A stretch of DNA of 64,000 nt, from NCBI GenBank assembly GCA_038206765.1, contig JBBRAM010000020.1, forward strand, positions 1 to 64,000, given 5' to 3'. Position numbers and translations under genes: made by a program. Shown in pieces: positions 24,339-34,357 of the stretch. Position 1 is the stretch's first letter; every line of letters starts with the position of its first letter. The notes below the pieces were generated by a model. The model searched no databases, was not told the origin of the DNA, and saw only the letters and a list, made by a program, of their open reading frames with translations. This DNA is from UKL13-2 sp038206765 (lineage in GTDB: Bacteria > Pseudomonadota > Gammaproteobacteria > Burkholderiales > Usitatibacteraceae).

Positions 24339-25919
24339 ATGCCCCACAACACCCTTGCCGCCATCGATTTAGGCTCCAATAGCTTCCACTTGCAAATTGC
24401 CCGCGTGGTTGATGGCCAGCTTTATGCATTCGATAGCCTAAAAGAAACGGTACGGCTTGGCGCCGGCATCACGCCCGATAGACAGATTGACGATAAGACT
24501 GCCGAGCGCGCGCTAGCGGCGCTGCGCCTGTTTGCCGAACGGCTACGCGGCATGCCCAAAGATGCCGTACGCGTGGTCGGGACTAATGCACTGCGGATCG
24601 CCAAGAACGCCAATAATTTTGTGCGCGAGGCTGAGGCTACGCTGGGCTATCCGATTGAAATTATTGCCGGACGTGAAGAAGCGCGCCTGATTTATATTGG
24701 CGTGGCACACAGCCTGCCCCCCGACAGCCAAAACCGCTTGGTGATCGATATTGGTGGCGGCTCAACTGAATTTATTATCGGCCATCGCCTGAAGCCGAAG
24801 CTGTTGGAAAGCCTTTATATGGGCTGCGTCACCTTCTCAGAGCGTTATTTTCCCGGCGGTAAGGTCGATAAAAAATCGTTTAAAGATGCGCAATACGCGG
24901 CGGCGCGGGAGCTGGAATCGATCATCGTCCCGTTCAAAAAAGAAGGCTGGCGCAACGCTTACGGCTCCAGTGGAACTGCGAAGGCGCTGGGCGCAATTAT
25001 GGTCGAAAACGGCTTGAGCAAACACGCTATCACCCGGGAAGGCTTGGCGTGGCTGAAAGAAAAAGCGCTTCGGGCGGGTGATTTTAAAAGTTTAGACAGC
25101 CTTGGTATCAAGGGCGTCAAAGGCGACCGACTGCCCGTGTTGCCCGGTGGCTTGGCGATTATGTCCGCAATTTTTGACGAGTTGGATTTGCAGGAAATGT
25201 CGGTCGCTGATACGGCACTTCGCGATGGCGTGCTTTACGATTTGTTGGGACGCACTACGCACGCCGACATTCGTGATGTCACCGTCACACAGCTCGGAAA
25301 ACGCTATCACGTCGATCACGCCCAAGCGCGACGTGTTGAGAGTTTGGCAATGCGATTTTTTAACGCGCTGCATCCAGATAGCGCCACAAAATCAGCGCGC
25401 GAAACCGATACTGAAATTTTCTTCCAATCCCGCCAAACACTAGGCTGGGCGTGCAGTTTGCATGAAATTGGCATCTCAATTGCGCAAGCCGCTTTCCATA
25501 AACATTCGGCCTACGTTATTGGCAACGCCGATATGCCGGGGTTCTCAAAACGGGAGCAGGTGTCGCTGGCGGCATTGCTCTTGTCTCAGCGCGGCAAGCT
25601 TGGGAAATTATCAACCGACTTGTTGGCTGATCGTGAATTTATTGCGCGTGCGTTGTGCTTGCGATTGGCAGTTTTGCTGTCGCGCAGCCGCCGCAACATT
25701 GACCCTAAGCTATTCACGCTGTCCCGCCTGCCCAAGCCGCTCAAGTTGCCAAGCTTACCCGCTGGCCCGCTCGCGCTGGACGACTATACACTCGATGTCG
25801 AGCCGATCTGGTTGGCGAGCCATGACTTAACGGACTATGAACTGAAGCAAGAGGCCGCTGAGTGGGCAAACGTCGGCATCAGCGTCATCATTACCGGCAG
25901 GAATGCTGTCGTGGCTTAA
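24339..25919 (+). CDS. ppx: exopolyphosphatase (Ppx/GppA family)
   Basis: 526-residue phosphohydrolase of the ASKHA fold that removes terminal phosphate from polyphosphate (Ppx) or pppGpp (GppA). Nucleotide/phosphate-binding motifs are AAIDLGSNSFHLQI at the start, GREEARLIYIGV, and VIDIGGGSTEFIIG near 137-150. A C-terminal HD-like region follows (about 310-500). Ppx identity is favoured because the gene is divergent from ppk1, 126 bases away, with a Pho-box-like site between them. The ribosome-binding site is poor. Confidence 0.88.
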   Translation: MPHNTLAAIDLGSNSFHLQIARVVDGQLYAFDSLKETVRLGAGITPDRQIDDKTAERALAALRLFAERLRGMPKDAVRVVGTNALRIAKNANNFVREAEATLGYPIEIIAGREEARLIYIGVAHSLPPDSQNRLVIDIGGGSTEFIIGHRLKPKLLESLYMGCVTFSERYFPGGKVDKKSFKDAQYAAARELESIIVPFKKEGWRNAYGSSGTAKALGAIMVENGLSKHAITREGLAWLKEKALRAGDFKSLDSLGIKGVKGDRLPVLPGGLAIMSAIFDELDLQEMSVADTALRDGVLYDLLGRTTHADIRDVTVTQLGKRYHVDHAQARRVESLAMRFFNALHPDSATKSARETDTEIFFQSRQTLGWACSLHEIGISIAQAAFHKHSAYVIGNADMPGFSKREQVSLAALLLSQRGKLGKLSTDLLADREFIARALCLRLAVLLSRSRRNIDPKLFTLSRLPKPLKLPSLPAGPLALDDYTLDVEPIWLASHDLTDYELKQEAAEWANVGISVIITGRNAVVA

Positions 25920-25955
25920 TTGCGAAGGGTCAAACCCCCTCAGCCGGTGAAGCCC

Positions 25956-27257
25956 CTATTGATTTACGAACGGTTTCGCGGCCTCTTTCCCCACCGCCAG
26001 CGCCATTAAAATGGCGCAAATAAACGCGCATCCCACGCCAACAAACACCCAGCTTGGCAAATGTGCGTCCAATAACAGCCCAAACACGATTGGCGATATC
26101 GCCAAGCCCACATCGAGGCCCGAGTAGACCAACCCATAGACCCGCCCAAATGCGCCCTCGCCGAGCCTTGCTGTCGTGGCGCGACGCACCAGCATGTCGC
26201 GCGAGGGTCCCGACAAACCCACGCCAAAGCCCATCAAGGCCATGATTGGCAGAATGAGCATAGACGGCAACACAGCGAAGGCCAACAAAAATGCAAGGCA
26301 GGCGGACACTGCTAATGCAGCCGAGATCAGATATTCAAACTGCATCTCATGCTTCACCACAAAGCTCTTCACCACAAAGCCGCCGCACACCAAGCCAGCC
26401 GAGGCACCCAGCAAATAGGCCGTCAGCGCAGAAGTCGCCAATGCCAACGAAACGCTGTAAAGCTCGCGCAACAGTGGCGGCGCAAAATTTTGCAACGCGC
26501 CGAACGCCATCGTTGAGAAAAAGAAGAACGCAAACGCCAGCCACACGACGCGCAAGCTGAGGAACCGCCAGATTGAGGCTGATTGCGGTGGATTTACGGA
26601 ATTTCTATCAGGCGAAGCTTGCGCCAAGTCATATTGCAGCAATTTACGGCTCCAGATCAGAAACGCCAATGCAATCGCGCCCACAAGGGCTGCGCCGAGC
26701 GCCGCGATCCGCCAACCGTAAGTCGTGGCAAGTGCCAACATCAACACCGGACTCAACGCCCAGCCTAAGTTGCCCGATAAGCCGTGCACCGAAAACGCAT
26801 GCCCGAGGCGTGACACAGAAACACGGCGATTAATCAACGTAAAATCAGCCGGGTGGAAAACTGAATTGCCCAAACCCCCGACCGCCGCCGCACCAAAAAG
26901 CGCCGCAAAATTCGGCGATGCAGCAACCAGCAATGCAGCGCAAACTAGCAGCGTCACGCCCGCGCACAGCACGCGATGTGCGCCGAACCGATCTACGACA
27001 AGTCCCGCAAATGCCTGCCCTACGCCGGAAACGACAAAAAATGTCGTCATCAACATGCCTAACTGTACAAAACTCAAGCCGAATTCCCGCATGAACCAAG
27101 GAAACAGCGGCGGTAACATGAGATGAAAAAAATGCGATGTGCCGTGGGCGAAACCAATCAGCGAAATGATAGTGGCATCGGCTTTTAAGCTAACGGGTAA
27201 ATCGACAACCGGTGGCGCAGTCGACAGGGACGAAGTTGGAGGGGCTGAAGAAGACAT
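25956..27257 (-). CDS. MFS transporter, fosmidomycin-resistance (Fsr)-like
   Basis: 433-residue inner-membrane transporter with about 12 hydrophobic helices. The first helix carries GFAHGTSHFFHLMLPPLFPW, characteristic of the Fsr/fosmidomycin-resistance branch, and GLVVDRFGAHRVL is the MFS loop 2-3 motif. It probably exports a small toxic compound. The substrate is not readable from sequence. The N-terminal 25 residues are Ser/Pro-rich. It is convergent with ppx and divergent from selO. No regulator lies nearby. Confidence 0.85.
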   Translation of the reverse strand: MSSSAPPTSSLSTAPPVVDLPVSLKADATIISLIGFAHGTSHFFHLMLPPLFPWFMREFGLSFVQLGMLMTTFFVVSGVGQAFAGLVVDRFGAHRVLCAGVTLLVCAALLVAASPNFAALFGAAAVGGLGNSVFHPADFTLINRRVSVSRLGHAFSVHGLSGNLGWALSPVLMLALATTYGWRIAALGAALVGAIALAFLIWSRKLLQYDLAQASPDRNSVNPPQSASIWRFLSLRVVWLAFAFFFFSTMAFGALQNFAPPLLRELYSVSLALATSALTAYLLGASAGLVCGGFVVKSFVVKHEMQFEYLISAALAVSACLAFLLAFAVLPSMLILPIMALMGFGVGLSGPSRDMLVRRATTARLGEGAFGRVYGLVYSGLDVGLAISPIVFGLLLDAHLPSWVFVGVGCAFICAILMALAVGKEAAKPFVNQ

Positions 27258-27364
27258 AACGTTACTTTAAGAATGAGTTCCATTTTAACATTTTCAGTCA
27301 ATCCCCATATGGCGGAATCAACGCCGTAAAATGATGCAACCTGCTTTATTTTCATGGAACTTCA

Positions 27365-28948
27365 ATGCTCAATTTCGATAACCGCTTCCAACGCGAACTC
27401 CCGGGAGAGACGGGTCTGCCCAACACAGTTCGGCAAGTTTCAAACATTCTCTGGTCGAGCGTCACACCGACCCCAGTTACCGCGCCACGGCTACTGGCCT
27501 ATTCGCCAGAAGTGGCTTCCAGCCTTGATTTGGACGATGTTGCGATGCAATCCCCGTCGATGATCGCAGCACTTGCTGGCAACGCTGTCCTGCCCGGCAG
27601 TGCGCCTTACGCGACGCGTTACGGTGGCCATCAATTCGGCAACTGGGCGGGACAGTTGGGTGATGGTCGCGCAATTTATTTGGGCGAGGTGGTGAACAAA
27701 AAAGGCGATCGCGCCGGTGAACGATACGAGTTGCAACTCAAGGGTGCAGGCCGCACGCCCTACTCCCGCGGCGCGGATGGTCGTGCCGTATTGCGATCCT
27801 CGATCCGCGAATTTTTGTGCTCCGAAGCAATGCACCATTTGGGCATTCCAACCACCAGAGCGTTAAGCCTGATTGAGACGGGCGATCGAGTCGTGCGGGA
27901 TATGTTTTACGATGGCCACCCTGCGGCTGAATCGGGCGCGATTGTGTGCCGCGTTGCACCCTCGTTCACCCGATTTGGGCATTTTGAAATTTTGGCCGCG
28001 CGGGGCGAACTCGAGTTGCTTAAAGCATTGGTGGCCTTCACGATTGATCGTGATTTTTCCGACTTAAATTTAGCAGGAAAAACGCCCCAAGAGCGGCTTC
28101 CAGCCTGGTTCTCCGAGGTATGCCTCCGCACCGCCAAGATGGTTGCCGAATGGATGCGCGTTGGTTTTGTGCATGGCGTCATGAACACCGACAATATGTC
28201 GATTTTAGGACTCACCATCGACTACGGCCCCTACGGCTGGATCGACAATTTCGACCCCGGCTGGACGCCAAACACCACCGATGGGGAGGGCAAACGCTAT
28301 TGCTTCGGCCGCCAACCCGAAATCGCACGATGGAATTTGGAACGCTTGGCTAGCGCGCTGGCAGCCATTCATGCCAATCACGATGAACTCAGTAATTGCC
28401 TAAACCAATACGATGAAATGTACAGCAATGAATCTGCCCGAATTTACGCAGGAAAGTTTGGGTTTACCCAATGGCAAGATGGCCCAAATGGTGACAGCGC
28501 GCTAGTCGGCGATGTGTTCGCCCTCATGCAACGCGCCGAGGTAGACATGACCGAATTTTTCCGTAAGCTGGCCGAGGTTGATGTAGCCAGTCCTTCTGTC
28601 GATGCGCTGCATAGCGCCTTCTACGTTGATAATTTGTTCCAACAAAACCGCGCTGATTTCGCCGCCTGGCTCGCCCGCTACGCGCTCCGCATAAGCCAAG
28701 ACAACCGCCCCACCGCCGAACGCATCACCAGCATGAACCAGCTAAACCCCCGCTACGTGCTCCGCAACTACCTCGCGCAACAAGCTATCGACAAGGCTGA
28801 AGCAGGCGACACCAGCATGATTCACGAATTGCTAGAGGTCATGCGCAATCCGTACGCCGTGCAGGCGGGACGGGAAGCGTTTAGCGCGATTCGGCCTGAT
28901 TGGGCGCGGCAGAAGGCTGGGTGTTCTATGTTGTCCTGTAGCTCCTAG
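27365..28948 (+). CDS. selO: protein adenylyltransferase SelO (YdiU)
   Basis: 527-residue pseudokinase-fold enzyme that transfers AMP from ATP to Ser/Thr/Tyr of target proteins, with a role in oxidative stress. Typical blocks are RYGGHQFGNWAGQLGDGRA, the KGAGRTPYSRGADGRA loop, LRSSIREFLCSEAM, the catalytic-loop equivalent VHGVMNTDNMSILG and the metal-binding DYGPYGWIDNFDP. The C-terminus ends SCSS, with Cys525 where eukaryotic SelO has selenocysteine. GGA lies 6 bases before the ATG. It is a single-gene unit followed by a good terminator. Confidence 0.93.
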   Translation: MLNFDNRFQRELPGETGLPNTVRQVSNILWSSVTPTPVTAPRLLAYSPEVASSLDLDDVAMQSPSMIAALAGNAVLPGSAPYATRYGGHQFGNWAGQLGDGRAIYLGEVVNKKGDRAGERYELQLKGAGRTPYSRGADGRAVLRSSIREFLCSEAMHHLGIPTTRALSLIETGDRVVRDMFYDGHPAAESGAIVCRVAPSFTRFGHFEILAARGELELLKALVAFTIDRDFSDLNLAGKTPQERLPAWFSEVCLRTAKMVAEWMRVGFVHGVMNTDNMSILGLTIDYGPYGWIDNFDPGWTPNTTDGEGKRYCFGRQPEIARWNLERLASALAAIHANHDELSNCLNQYDEMYSNESARIYAGKFGFTQWQDGPNGDSALVGDVFALMQRAEVDMTEFFRKLAEVDVASPSVDALHSAFYVDNLFQQNRADFAAWLARYALRISQDNRPTAERITSMNQLNPRYVLRNYLAQQAIDKAEAGDTSMIHELLEVMRNPYAVQAGREAFSAIRPDWARQKAGCSMLSCSS

Positions 28949-28972
28949 AATTTACCGATGGAATGCCTGAAG

Positions 28973-28994
28973 AGCCGCTCTGGGAGCGGCTTTT
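28973..28994 (+). terminator. Rho-independent terminator after selO
   Basis: A perfect 8-bp stem, AGCCGCTC (28973-28980) with GAGCGGCT (28984-28991), has loop TGG and is followed by TTT. It lies 25 bases past the selO stop. Confidence 0.85.
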
Positions 28995-29068
28995 GACGTT
29001 TTGCAAAACGACGCTAATGGTCGCTTTTGAGTAACCTTGAGCCAAAGGCATCAATAATCATGACGTTT

Positions 29069-30094
29069 TTAAAACTCATTTTCATACGCGGCCCCGTCCT
29101 CGTCCTCCTCCTGTTTTTTGCGCGCTCTATCAACCCGCTCTCTCAGCGCTGCGGCGGTCATCGAAAACGCCTCTGTCGTTATGGGTTGGGCTAACCTTAA
29201 CGACGGGTGTTCAATCAGCCCTATGGTTTGCACATCGGTTAGGCGCTGTCGCGAAATCCAGTGCTGCCCAACCGGGATGATGATGGCAATGGTGGCGACG
29301 AGCGCGACCGCGTAGCGCAGAGTGGGCCAGTGTCGCGCATCGGCTAATCGCAGATGAAAGCGTATGGTCATCGCGGCAACAATCACGATGACGGGCTGAG
29401 TGATGCGGATCGGCCACAGCCATGACATGGCGAATGCAAGCACATCGAGCAGGTGCAAAATGAGGGTGCCGCTCAGGTAGCCAATACAGGCAATGAGGAG
29501 ATGAGAGAAAAATCGCTCGTTGCCGCTGATGAGCCGCCCGAACAGCGCGTACAGACCGCTCCAAATACAGAGCAACGCCACTTGTCCACTGAGATCGTAA
29601 AGATAGGCTGGCGAATTTTGGTTTACGTCTTGAAGCCAAATTCGCCAGGCGCCGTGCAACAGCACGCATACCACTGCCAGCAGGGCGTACGGCCAGACGG
29701 CACGGCGCGACAACGTTTGCTCAGGTGCTAACAGCCACGCACTGCAGCGAACCCGGATAAGCGAATTTCCGATTCGGTAAATTTGCTCGTTCGCGATGTC
29801 TTCGGTGAAATGAACCACCTGAGCGCGCTTGCTGCGGCCGGCGATGATGCCATTGCGCGTGCCGAGATCTCGAAGCGATACGCGACCATCGGCGTCTATT
29901 TGAAGTTCGGCGTGATGCGGTGCGCTATGCGGATCGTCCAAGACCAAATCATTATCGAGCGCGCGACCAATTCGCAGCGTGGCCTGATTTACCTGTGCTT
30001 GCGTTTCGGCTTCAAGGGAGTAGCGACGATTCGAAAGCGCTACTCGGGCCAGAATACTGCCATCGCGATGCAGTTGCTCAATAATCCAACTCAT
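29069..30094 (-). CDS. FHA-domain membrane protein
   Basis: 341 residues. The N-terminal FHA domain (about 25-110) has the phosphothreonine-binding signature RIGRALDNDLVLDD, then a Ser/His block (PHSAPHHAEL) and a DLGTRNG turn. Five or so transmembrane helices follow (about 135-285), then a charged cytoplasmic tail rich in Glu and Lys. It probably recruits a Thr-phosphorylated partner to the inner membrane. The start overlaps the stop of the upstream protease gene by 4 bases, with GGAGA about 7 bases before it, so the two are translationally coupled. No Ser/Thr kinase is encoded nearby. Confidence 0.82.
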   Translation of the reverse strand: MSWIIEQLHRDGSILARVALSNRRYSLEAETQAQVNQATLRIGRALDNDLVLDDPHSAPHHAELQIDADGRVSLRDLGTRNGIIAGRSKRAQVVHFTEDIANEQIYRIGNSLIRVRCSAWLLAPEQTLSRRAVWPYALLAVVCVLLHGAWRIWLQDVNQNSPAYLYDLSGQVALLCIWSGLYALFGRLISGNERFFSHLLIACIGYLSGTLILHLLDVLAFAMSWLWPIRITQPVIVIVAAMTIRFHLRLADARHWPTLRYAVALVATIAIIIPVGQHWISRQRLTDVQTIGLIEHPSLRLAQPITTEAFSMTAAALRERVDRARKKQEEDEDGAAYENEF

Positions 30095-31740
30095 CGGAGT
30101 CTCTCCAAAAACATACCGCTTAATCGTTGCCCATTCTCAAAAGAAACGCCCTTCATTGACAGCACGCTACTCAATCGCTCGCTCGCATCGTCCACCTGAT
30201 TAGCGCTGACCGTGTAGTTATAAACACCATCGAATTTGCGAAATCCAGTCAGACAAATCGAGACGCGATAGACATGGGCAGATGTTTTGACATAATCGTC
30301 GCGGCACTCGGCAGGTGTCATCTCGGCGTTGCCGCGCCCGTACAAAGAATTCAGAAACGTGCTTTGATTAAACAGCGCCAAGAATTGCGGCGTCGCCAAT
30401 TTATCGTTTCGTAGCAGTGTGTGGCTGATGCTGAGTGAACCCGCGTACAAATTATTGCGCACGAATAGCTCAGAATGTAGGCTGCAATTGAGGGTGTCTT
30501 GTTGGTAGCGCAACCGTTCGCCATCGCGACCACCTGCCCAGCATTTGGTCAGGCTACCGTCGAGAGTCGGTACTAAGCGTCCGGAAAGGGTTTGGCTTGC
30601 GAAGCCAGCGTTGGCGCTAGGCACGGTTAAAGGCGAGGGTTGAGATGCCGCTGAAGGTGGGGGCGGCGCTGCTGTAACCGCTGCAGTAGGCGTTGCAGCG
30701 GGTGTTGCCAATGACGTGGGACCAGAGGTAGCGGCGGACGGCTTTGCTTTTTCAGACGTTAAAAATTTACCCGCCACAAAATCTTGATGAACTAACAGTT
30801 GTCGCGCGATTTCAGTGCGCCACTCGTTGCGTGGCGCGGCTTTCCACGCTCGCTCGAGCAACTCACGCGCATAACGAATCGGCACTAGAAAGCTGATCAG
30901 CATGGCGTGCCGGTGCGTGGCGACATTCACGCCAACGACCCTGCCCGATTCGTCAATCGCCGGGCCACCACTCATTCCCGAATTCAGCGCCCCAGAAAAT
31001 AACATCTGCTCATAAATGCGCGATTCCACAGGCCCGTTATAAATGCCCTCCGAAATTAAAAAGCCCAGCTCCAATGGGTTGCCTAGTGAGAAAACACGCT
31101 CGCCCTGTGCAAGCGCCGGTTCGCGCAAGCTAAATGCAGGCCAAGGCAAGACCGGACTTTCCGGCTCCGTCCGCAATACCGCGAGATCATGGATAACATC
31201 AATGGCCATGAGCTTCGCTCTGACGGTACGCTCGCTTGTTTGCCGAAGCTCCAAGCGAAATTTCTCCGGATTGATCGCCAAAGAGGAGACCACGTGATAG
31301 TTCGTCAGCAACCAAGCTCCCCCGGCACCATCGTCGCGCACCACAAACCCTGAGCCGAGCGACGATTGCTCGTTGGCGCTATTGCGCAAAATCCGCACCT
31401 GAACCAGCCGATCTTTATAGCGTGCAAATAAGTCGCGCGCCGATGGCGAAGCGGGCGGCAGCGCCGATGGAGCAACTGGCGGGGCCAATTTTGCGGCTTG
31501 CTGGGCGAGCTGGGATGGCTGCGATAGATTTGAAAGGGTGGCGGAATTGGCGATTGGCTGGGCCGTGATGAGGTCAGGCTTAGCAGTTACCGGTTGAAAA
31601 ATTTGAATGGCAACGCCAGCACAGATGGAGGCGAAATAAGGCTTGTTGTAACGGTCAATGGGCATAGGGTTCAATAAGCTCAATTTGCGGAGCGAGCGAC
31701 AATGCGACTCGGTTGTGGGGGAGGGTATATCGAAATCCAA
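30091..31740 (-). CDS. exported trypsin-like serine protease with C-terminal extension
   Basis: 549 residues by the longest frame, which starts at TTG. An ATG at 31665 (MPIDRYNKPYF) gives a better signal-like start. The S1/HtrA-type domain (about 105-310) has His in LLTNYHVVSS, Asp in DVIHDLAVLR and Ser in LNSGMSGGPA. No PDZ domain is seen. A Pro/Ala/Thr-rich linker (about 345-390) leads to a C-terminal domain (about 395-549) with four or so cysteines that I do not recognise. It is coupled by a 4-base overlap to the FHA membrane protein and may be anchored or regulated through it. Confidence 0.82.
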   Translation of the reverse strand: MDFDIPSPTTESHCRSLRKLSLLNPMPIDRYNKPYFASICAGVAIQIFQPVTAKPDLITAQPIANSATLSNLSQPSQLAQQAAKLAPPVAPSALPPASPSARDLFARYKDRLVQVRILRNSANEQSSLGSGFVVRDDGAGGAWLLTNYHVVSSLAINPEKFRLELRQTSERTVRAKLMAIDVIHDLAVLRTEPESPVLPWPAFSLREPALAQGERVFSLGNPLELGFLISEGIYNGPVESRIYEQMLFSGALNSGMSGGPAIDESGRVVGVNVATHRHAMLISFLVPIRYARELLERAWKAAPRNEWRTEIARQLLVHQDFVAGKFLTSEKAKPSAATSGPTSLATPAATPTAAVTAAPPPPSAASQPSPLTVPSANAGFASQTLSGRLVPTLDGSLTKCWAGGRDGERLRYQQDTLNCSLHSELFVRNNLYAGSLSISHTLLRNDKLATPQFLALFNQSTFLNSLYGRGNAEMTPAECRDDYVKTSAHVYRVSICLTGFRKFDGVYNYTVSANQVDDASERLSSVLSMKGVSFENGQRLSGMFLERLR

Positions 31741-32187
31741 GTCAAAATCCGAATTAGAAAAACGAAATCGCGCGCAAGATCAGACGCGAAACGCGGATAA
31801 ACGATAGTAAATCATAAAAAACAAATGTACTCACAAAGTAAAGAACGAAGTACAGAAGGAAGTACAGAACGAAACATGCAGGACAAACAAAGGACAAAGT
31901 ACGCCAACTTTTCTCACCGCTCAAATGGTTGTATTCAAGCGGTTCCCCAGTTTTCCCACAGCCAACCTCCAACCCACGGTACAATAGGGGTTAGTGGGTT
32001 GTTTTGTAAGCGCTTTTGGGAATTTTCTCAGTCGCGTCAGTGATACAAAGCGACGTTACTATCGGCGACAATTTTCGCTGTTTTTTGTTACTTACTGCTG
32101 CGCCCTGTCGGCCAATCGCCTATTCTTTTCGATTCCGCCCAATGTACGGCCGTAGCTCACTCTTAATTTCATTTTTAGGCCGTTTGC
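31741..32187. other. divergent intergenic region with a 12-bp direct repeat, upstream of rhlE
   Basis: 447 bases between the protease gene and rhlE. It includes two direct 12-bp units, GAAGTACAGAAG and GAAGTACAGAAC (31847-31870). The rest should carry promoters for both genes and a long rhlE leader. I could not assign a confident -35/-10 pair. The hydrophobic minus-strand frame at 31754-31984 is low complexity and not called. Confidence 0.4.
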
Positions 32188-33753
32188 ATGACATTTGCTT
32201 CATTGAATTTAGTCCCCGAATTACTACGTGCTGTTGAAGAAAGCGGCTACACCGAGCCTACGCCAATCCAAGCGCAGGCGATCCCTGCCATTTTGGCCAA
32301 GCTCGACATCATGGGGTGCGCACAAACCGGCACCGGCAAAACGGCGAGCTTTACATTGCCGATGTTGAATTTGTTGGCGCCGCTCGCCAGTGCCAGCACC
32401 TCGCCCGCGCGCCATCCCGTCCGCGCGCTGGTGCTCACGCCGACGCGCGAGCTGGCCGCGCAAGTTGAGGAATCGGTCCGCACTTATGGCAAATATTTGC
32501 CACTTCGGGCCGCCGTTGTTTATGGCGGCATCGACATCAAGCCACAAATTAAGGCGCTGCAAGCGGGCGTGGAGATTGTTGTTGCCACGCCGGGGCGTCT
32601 GCTTGATCACGTTGAAGGCAAGAGCATCAATTTGTCGCAGGTGCAGATTTTGATTTTGGATGAAGCGGACCGGATGCTCGATATGGGCTTTATGCCGGCG
32701 ATCAACCGTATCCTCGGTTTGCTGCCGGCAAACCGGCAAAATTTGCTGTTCTCGGCGACGTTTTCGGAAGAGATTAAACGCCTTGCCAACCAATTCATGC
32801 GCAACCCGACAATGATCGAAGTGGCGCGTCGTAACACGCCTTCTGGGCTCGTCACCCATTCAGCTTATGAAGTGCCAGCCGCCAGCAAACATGCGCTGTT
32901 GGCGCACCTCATCAAATCGCGCGATATGCAGCAAGTACTGATTTTTACCCGCCGCAAAATTGATGCCGACCAGTTGTCCCGCAAACTTGCCCGCGATGGC
33001 TTGCTAGCAACCGCGATCCACAGTGATCGTTCGCAGCTTGAACGCACCCAAGCACTGGATGAATTTAAGCAAGGCAAAGTCAAAATTTTGGTGGCGACCG
33101 AAGTCGCTGCGCGTGGTTTAGATATCGACCAATTGCCTTTTGTGATTAACTACGAATTGCCGAATACGCCCGAAGATTATGTCCACCGCATTGGCCGCAC
33201 GGGCCGCGCGGGCAGCCCCGGCGAGGCGATTTCGCTGGTCAGCCCGGATGAGATGGACTATCTGGCGGGCATTGAAAAACTGCTGAAATTCCAGATACCG
33301 CGTTTGCCGGTTCCAGAGTTTGCGGGCGAGCGAAAACATTCATCCAGCCACGGTTCTTCAAATGCATCATCAAGCGCCGCCCCGCGCGACCGAGTTGGTC
33401 GAGGTGACACGGTTGGCAAAGGCGGCGAAAAGGGTGACAGGAACGAGCGAACGGACCGAGGCAACAGCAACCATCGCAACGACAAAGATGCCGGCCACAA
33501 GCGCCCTCGCCCTCAATACGGCGCAAACGCCGCGCCTGCTCCCATGCCCGGCGGGTTTGATTTCAGCAAGCCCTATGAATCATCCGCCAAGCCCGATGCA
33601 AACAGTCTGGCAAGTCTGTCTGCTAAACCCACCACGCCGCAACGCGGCAAACAACAACGCCCCACCGCTGCCCTTTTCCGCAGAGCGACCGGTAGCAAAG
33701 CTGGGGAAGAGCAACCCGCTGAGCAGACTGAAGCCGAAACGGTTGAGAAGTAG
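32188..33753 (+). CDS. rhlE: DEAD-box RNA helicase RhlE-like
   Basis: 521-residue ATP-dependent RNA helicase. Helicase motifs appear in order: the Q motif near YTEPTPIQAQAI, AQTGTGKT (45-52), PTRELA, YGGIDIKPQ, TPGRLLDHV, DEAD (about 157-160), SAT, TRRKIDADQLSRKL, ARGLDIDQLP and HRIGRTGRAG. The last 150 or so residues are a basic Gly/Asn/Ser/Arg/Pro tail typical of RhlE proteins and likely to bind RNA or ribosomal precursors. The long leader upstream would suit cold or autoregulatory control, but no element is proven. Confidence 0.92.
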   Translation: MTFASLNLVPELLRAVEESGYTEPTPIQAQAIPAILAKLDIMGCAQTGTGKTASFTLPMLNLLAPLASASTSPARHPVRALVLTPTRELAAQVEESVRTYGKYLPLRAAVVYGGIDIKPQIKALQAGVEIVVATPGRLLDHVEGKSINLSQVQILILDEADRMLDMGFMPAINRILGLLPANRQNLLFSATFSEEIKRLANQFMRNPTMIEVARRNTPSGLVTHSAYEVPAASKHALLAHLIKSRDMQQVLIFTRRKIDADQLSRKLARDGLLATAIHSDRSQLERTQALDEFKQGKVKILVATEVAARGLDIDQLPFVINYELPNTPEDYVHRIGRTGRAGSPGEAISLVSPDEMDYLAGIEKLLKFQIPRLPVPEFAGERKHSSSHGSSNASSSAAPRDRVGRGDTVGKGGEKGDRNERTDRGNSNHRNDKDAGHKRPRPQYGANAAPAPMPGGFDFSKPYESSAKPDANSLASLSAKPTTPQRGKQQRPTAALFRRATGSKAGEEQPAEQTEAETVEK

Positions 33754-33964
33754 TACGATAGTGTTTGCGTTTATAGCGGGCGGTTACAGCAGGCGGTTAT
33801 AACAGACATGTAGAGGGCATCGTTGTTGTTGTAAGCTGCGGTGTTGTTCTAACCTGTAGGGAAACAGGCTGTAAATGATGGTTGGTATAATACTTGCAGT
33901 GATGGTCAGAGCATTTCAACATATTTGAACCAGCCTGCAAGTTCGTGCGACTAAACTGGCAACA

Positions 33965-34357
33965 ATGATTTTCAGCAGCCTTTCTAAGGCCCACATGAAT
34001 GATCCACTACAACCTGACCCGTCTAAAAACATGACCCCTAATGTTGAAATTAGCGCAGACATGGACGCAAGCACACCGCCCGCATCGGTCTCCGCATCCG
34101 AGCAAAAGGCACAATGGCCGCAATGGGCTATTGTAATTTTGCTGACGATGCTAATTGCGATCTCGGGCGCAGAGTTATTGGGTACGGTGATGGTTGAACT
34201 GATTGTCGACTTCAAGGCTGCGCTACCGCACGCGATGCTTCGTCTCGTGATCTTAGGCTCAGTGCTTATCATCGCAACCTTTTTGCTGGTTAAGCAATGG
34301 AAGAAACTTTTTTCTGACCGAGCCGGCAAATCGGATAGCGCGAGCACCAACGAATAG
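33965..34357 (+). CDS. small membrane protein, function unknown
   Basis: 130 residues. A polar, Pro/Ser-rich N-terminal 45 residues precede two predicted transmembrane helices (about 53-77 and 88-110), with a basic KQWKKLF end. The layout recalls short PsiE-like membrane proteins, but I cannot claim homology. MNDPLQPD at 33995 is an alternative start. It is downstream of rhlE with a gap of about 210 bases, so it is probably separately transcribed, and the rightward terminator at 34612 could serve it. Confidence 0.6.
   Translation: MIFSSLSKAHMNDPLQPDPSKNMTPNVEISADMDASTPPASVSASEQKAQWPQWAIVILLTMLIAISGAELLGTVMVELIVDFKAALPHAMLRLVILGSVLIIATFLLVKQWKKLFSDRAGKSDSASTNE

Noticed and set aside
31754..31984. 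Minus-strand frame with a Phe/Leu/Tyr-rich stretch
   Set aside because: It results from the GAAGTACAGAA repeat read antisense. There is no supporting start signal or family.
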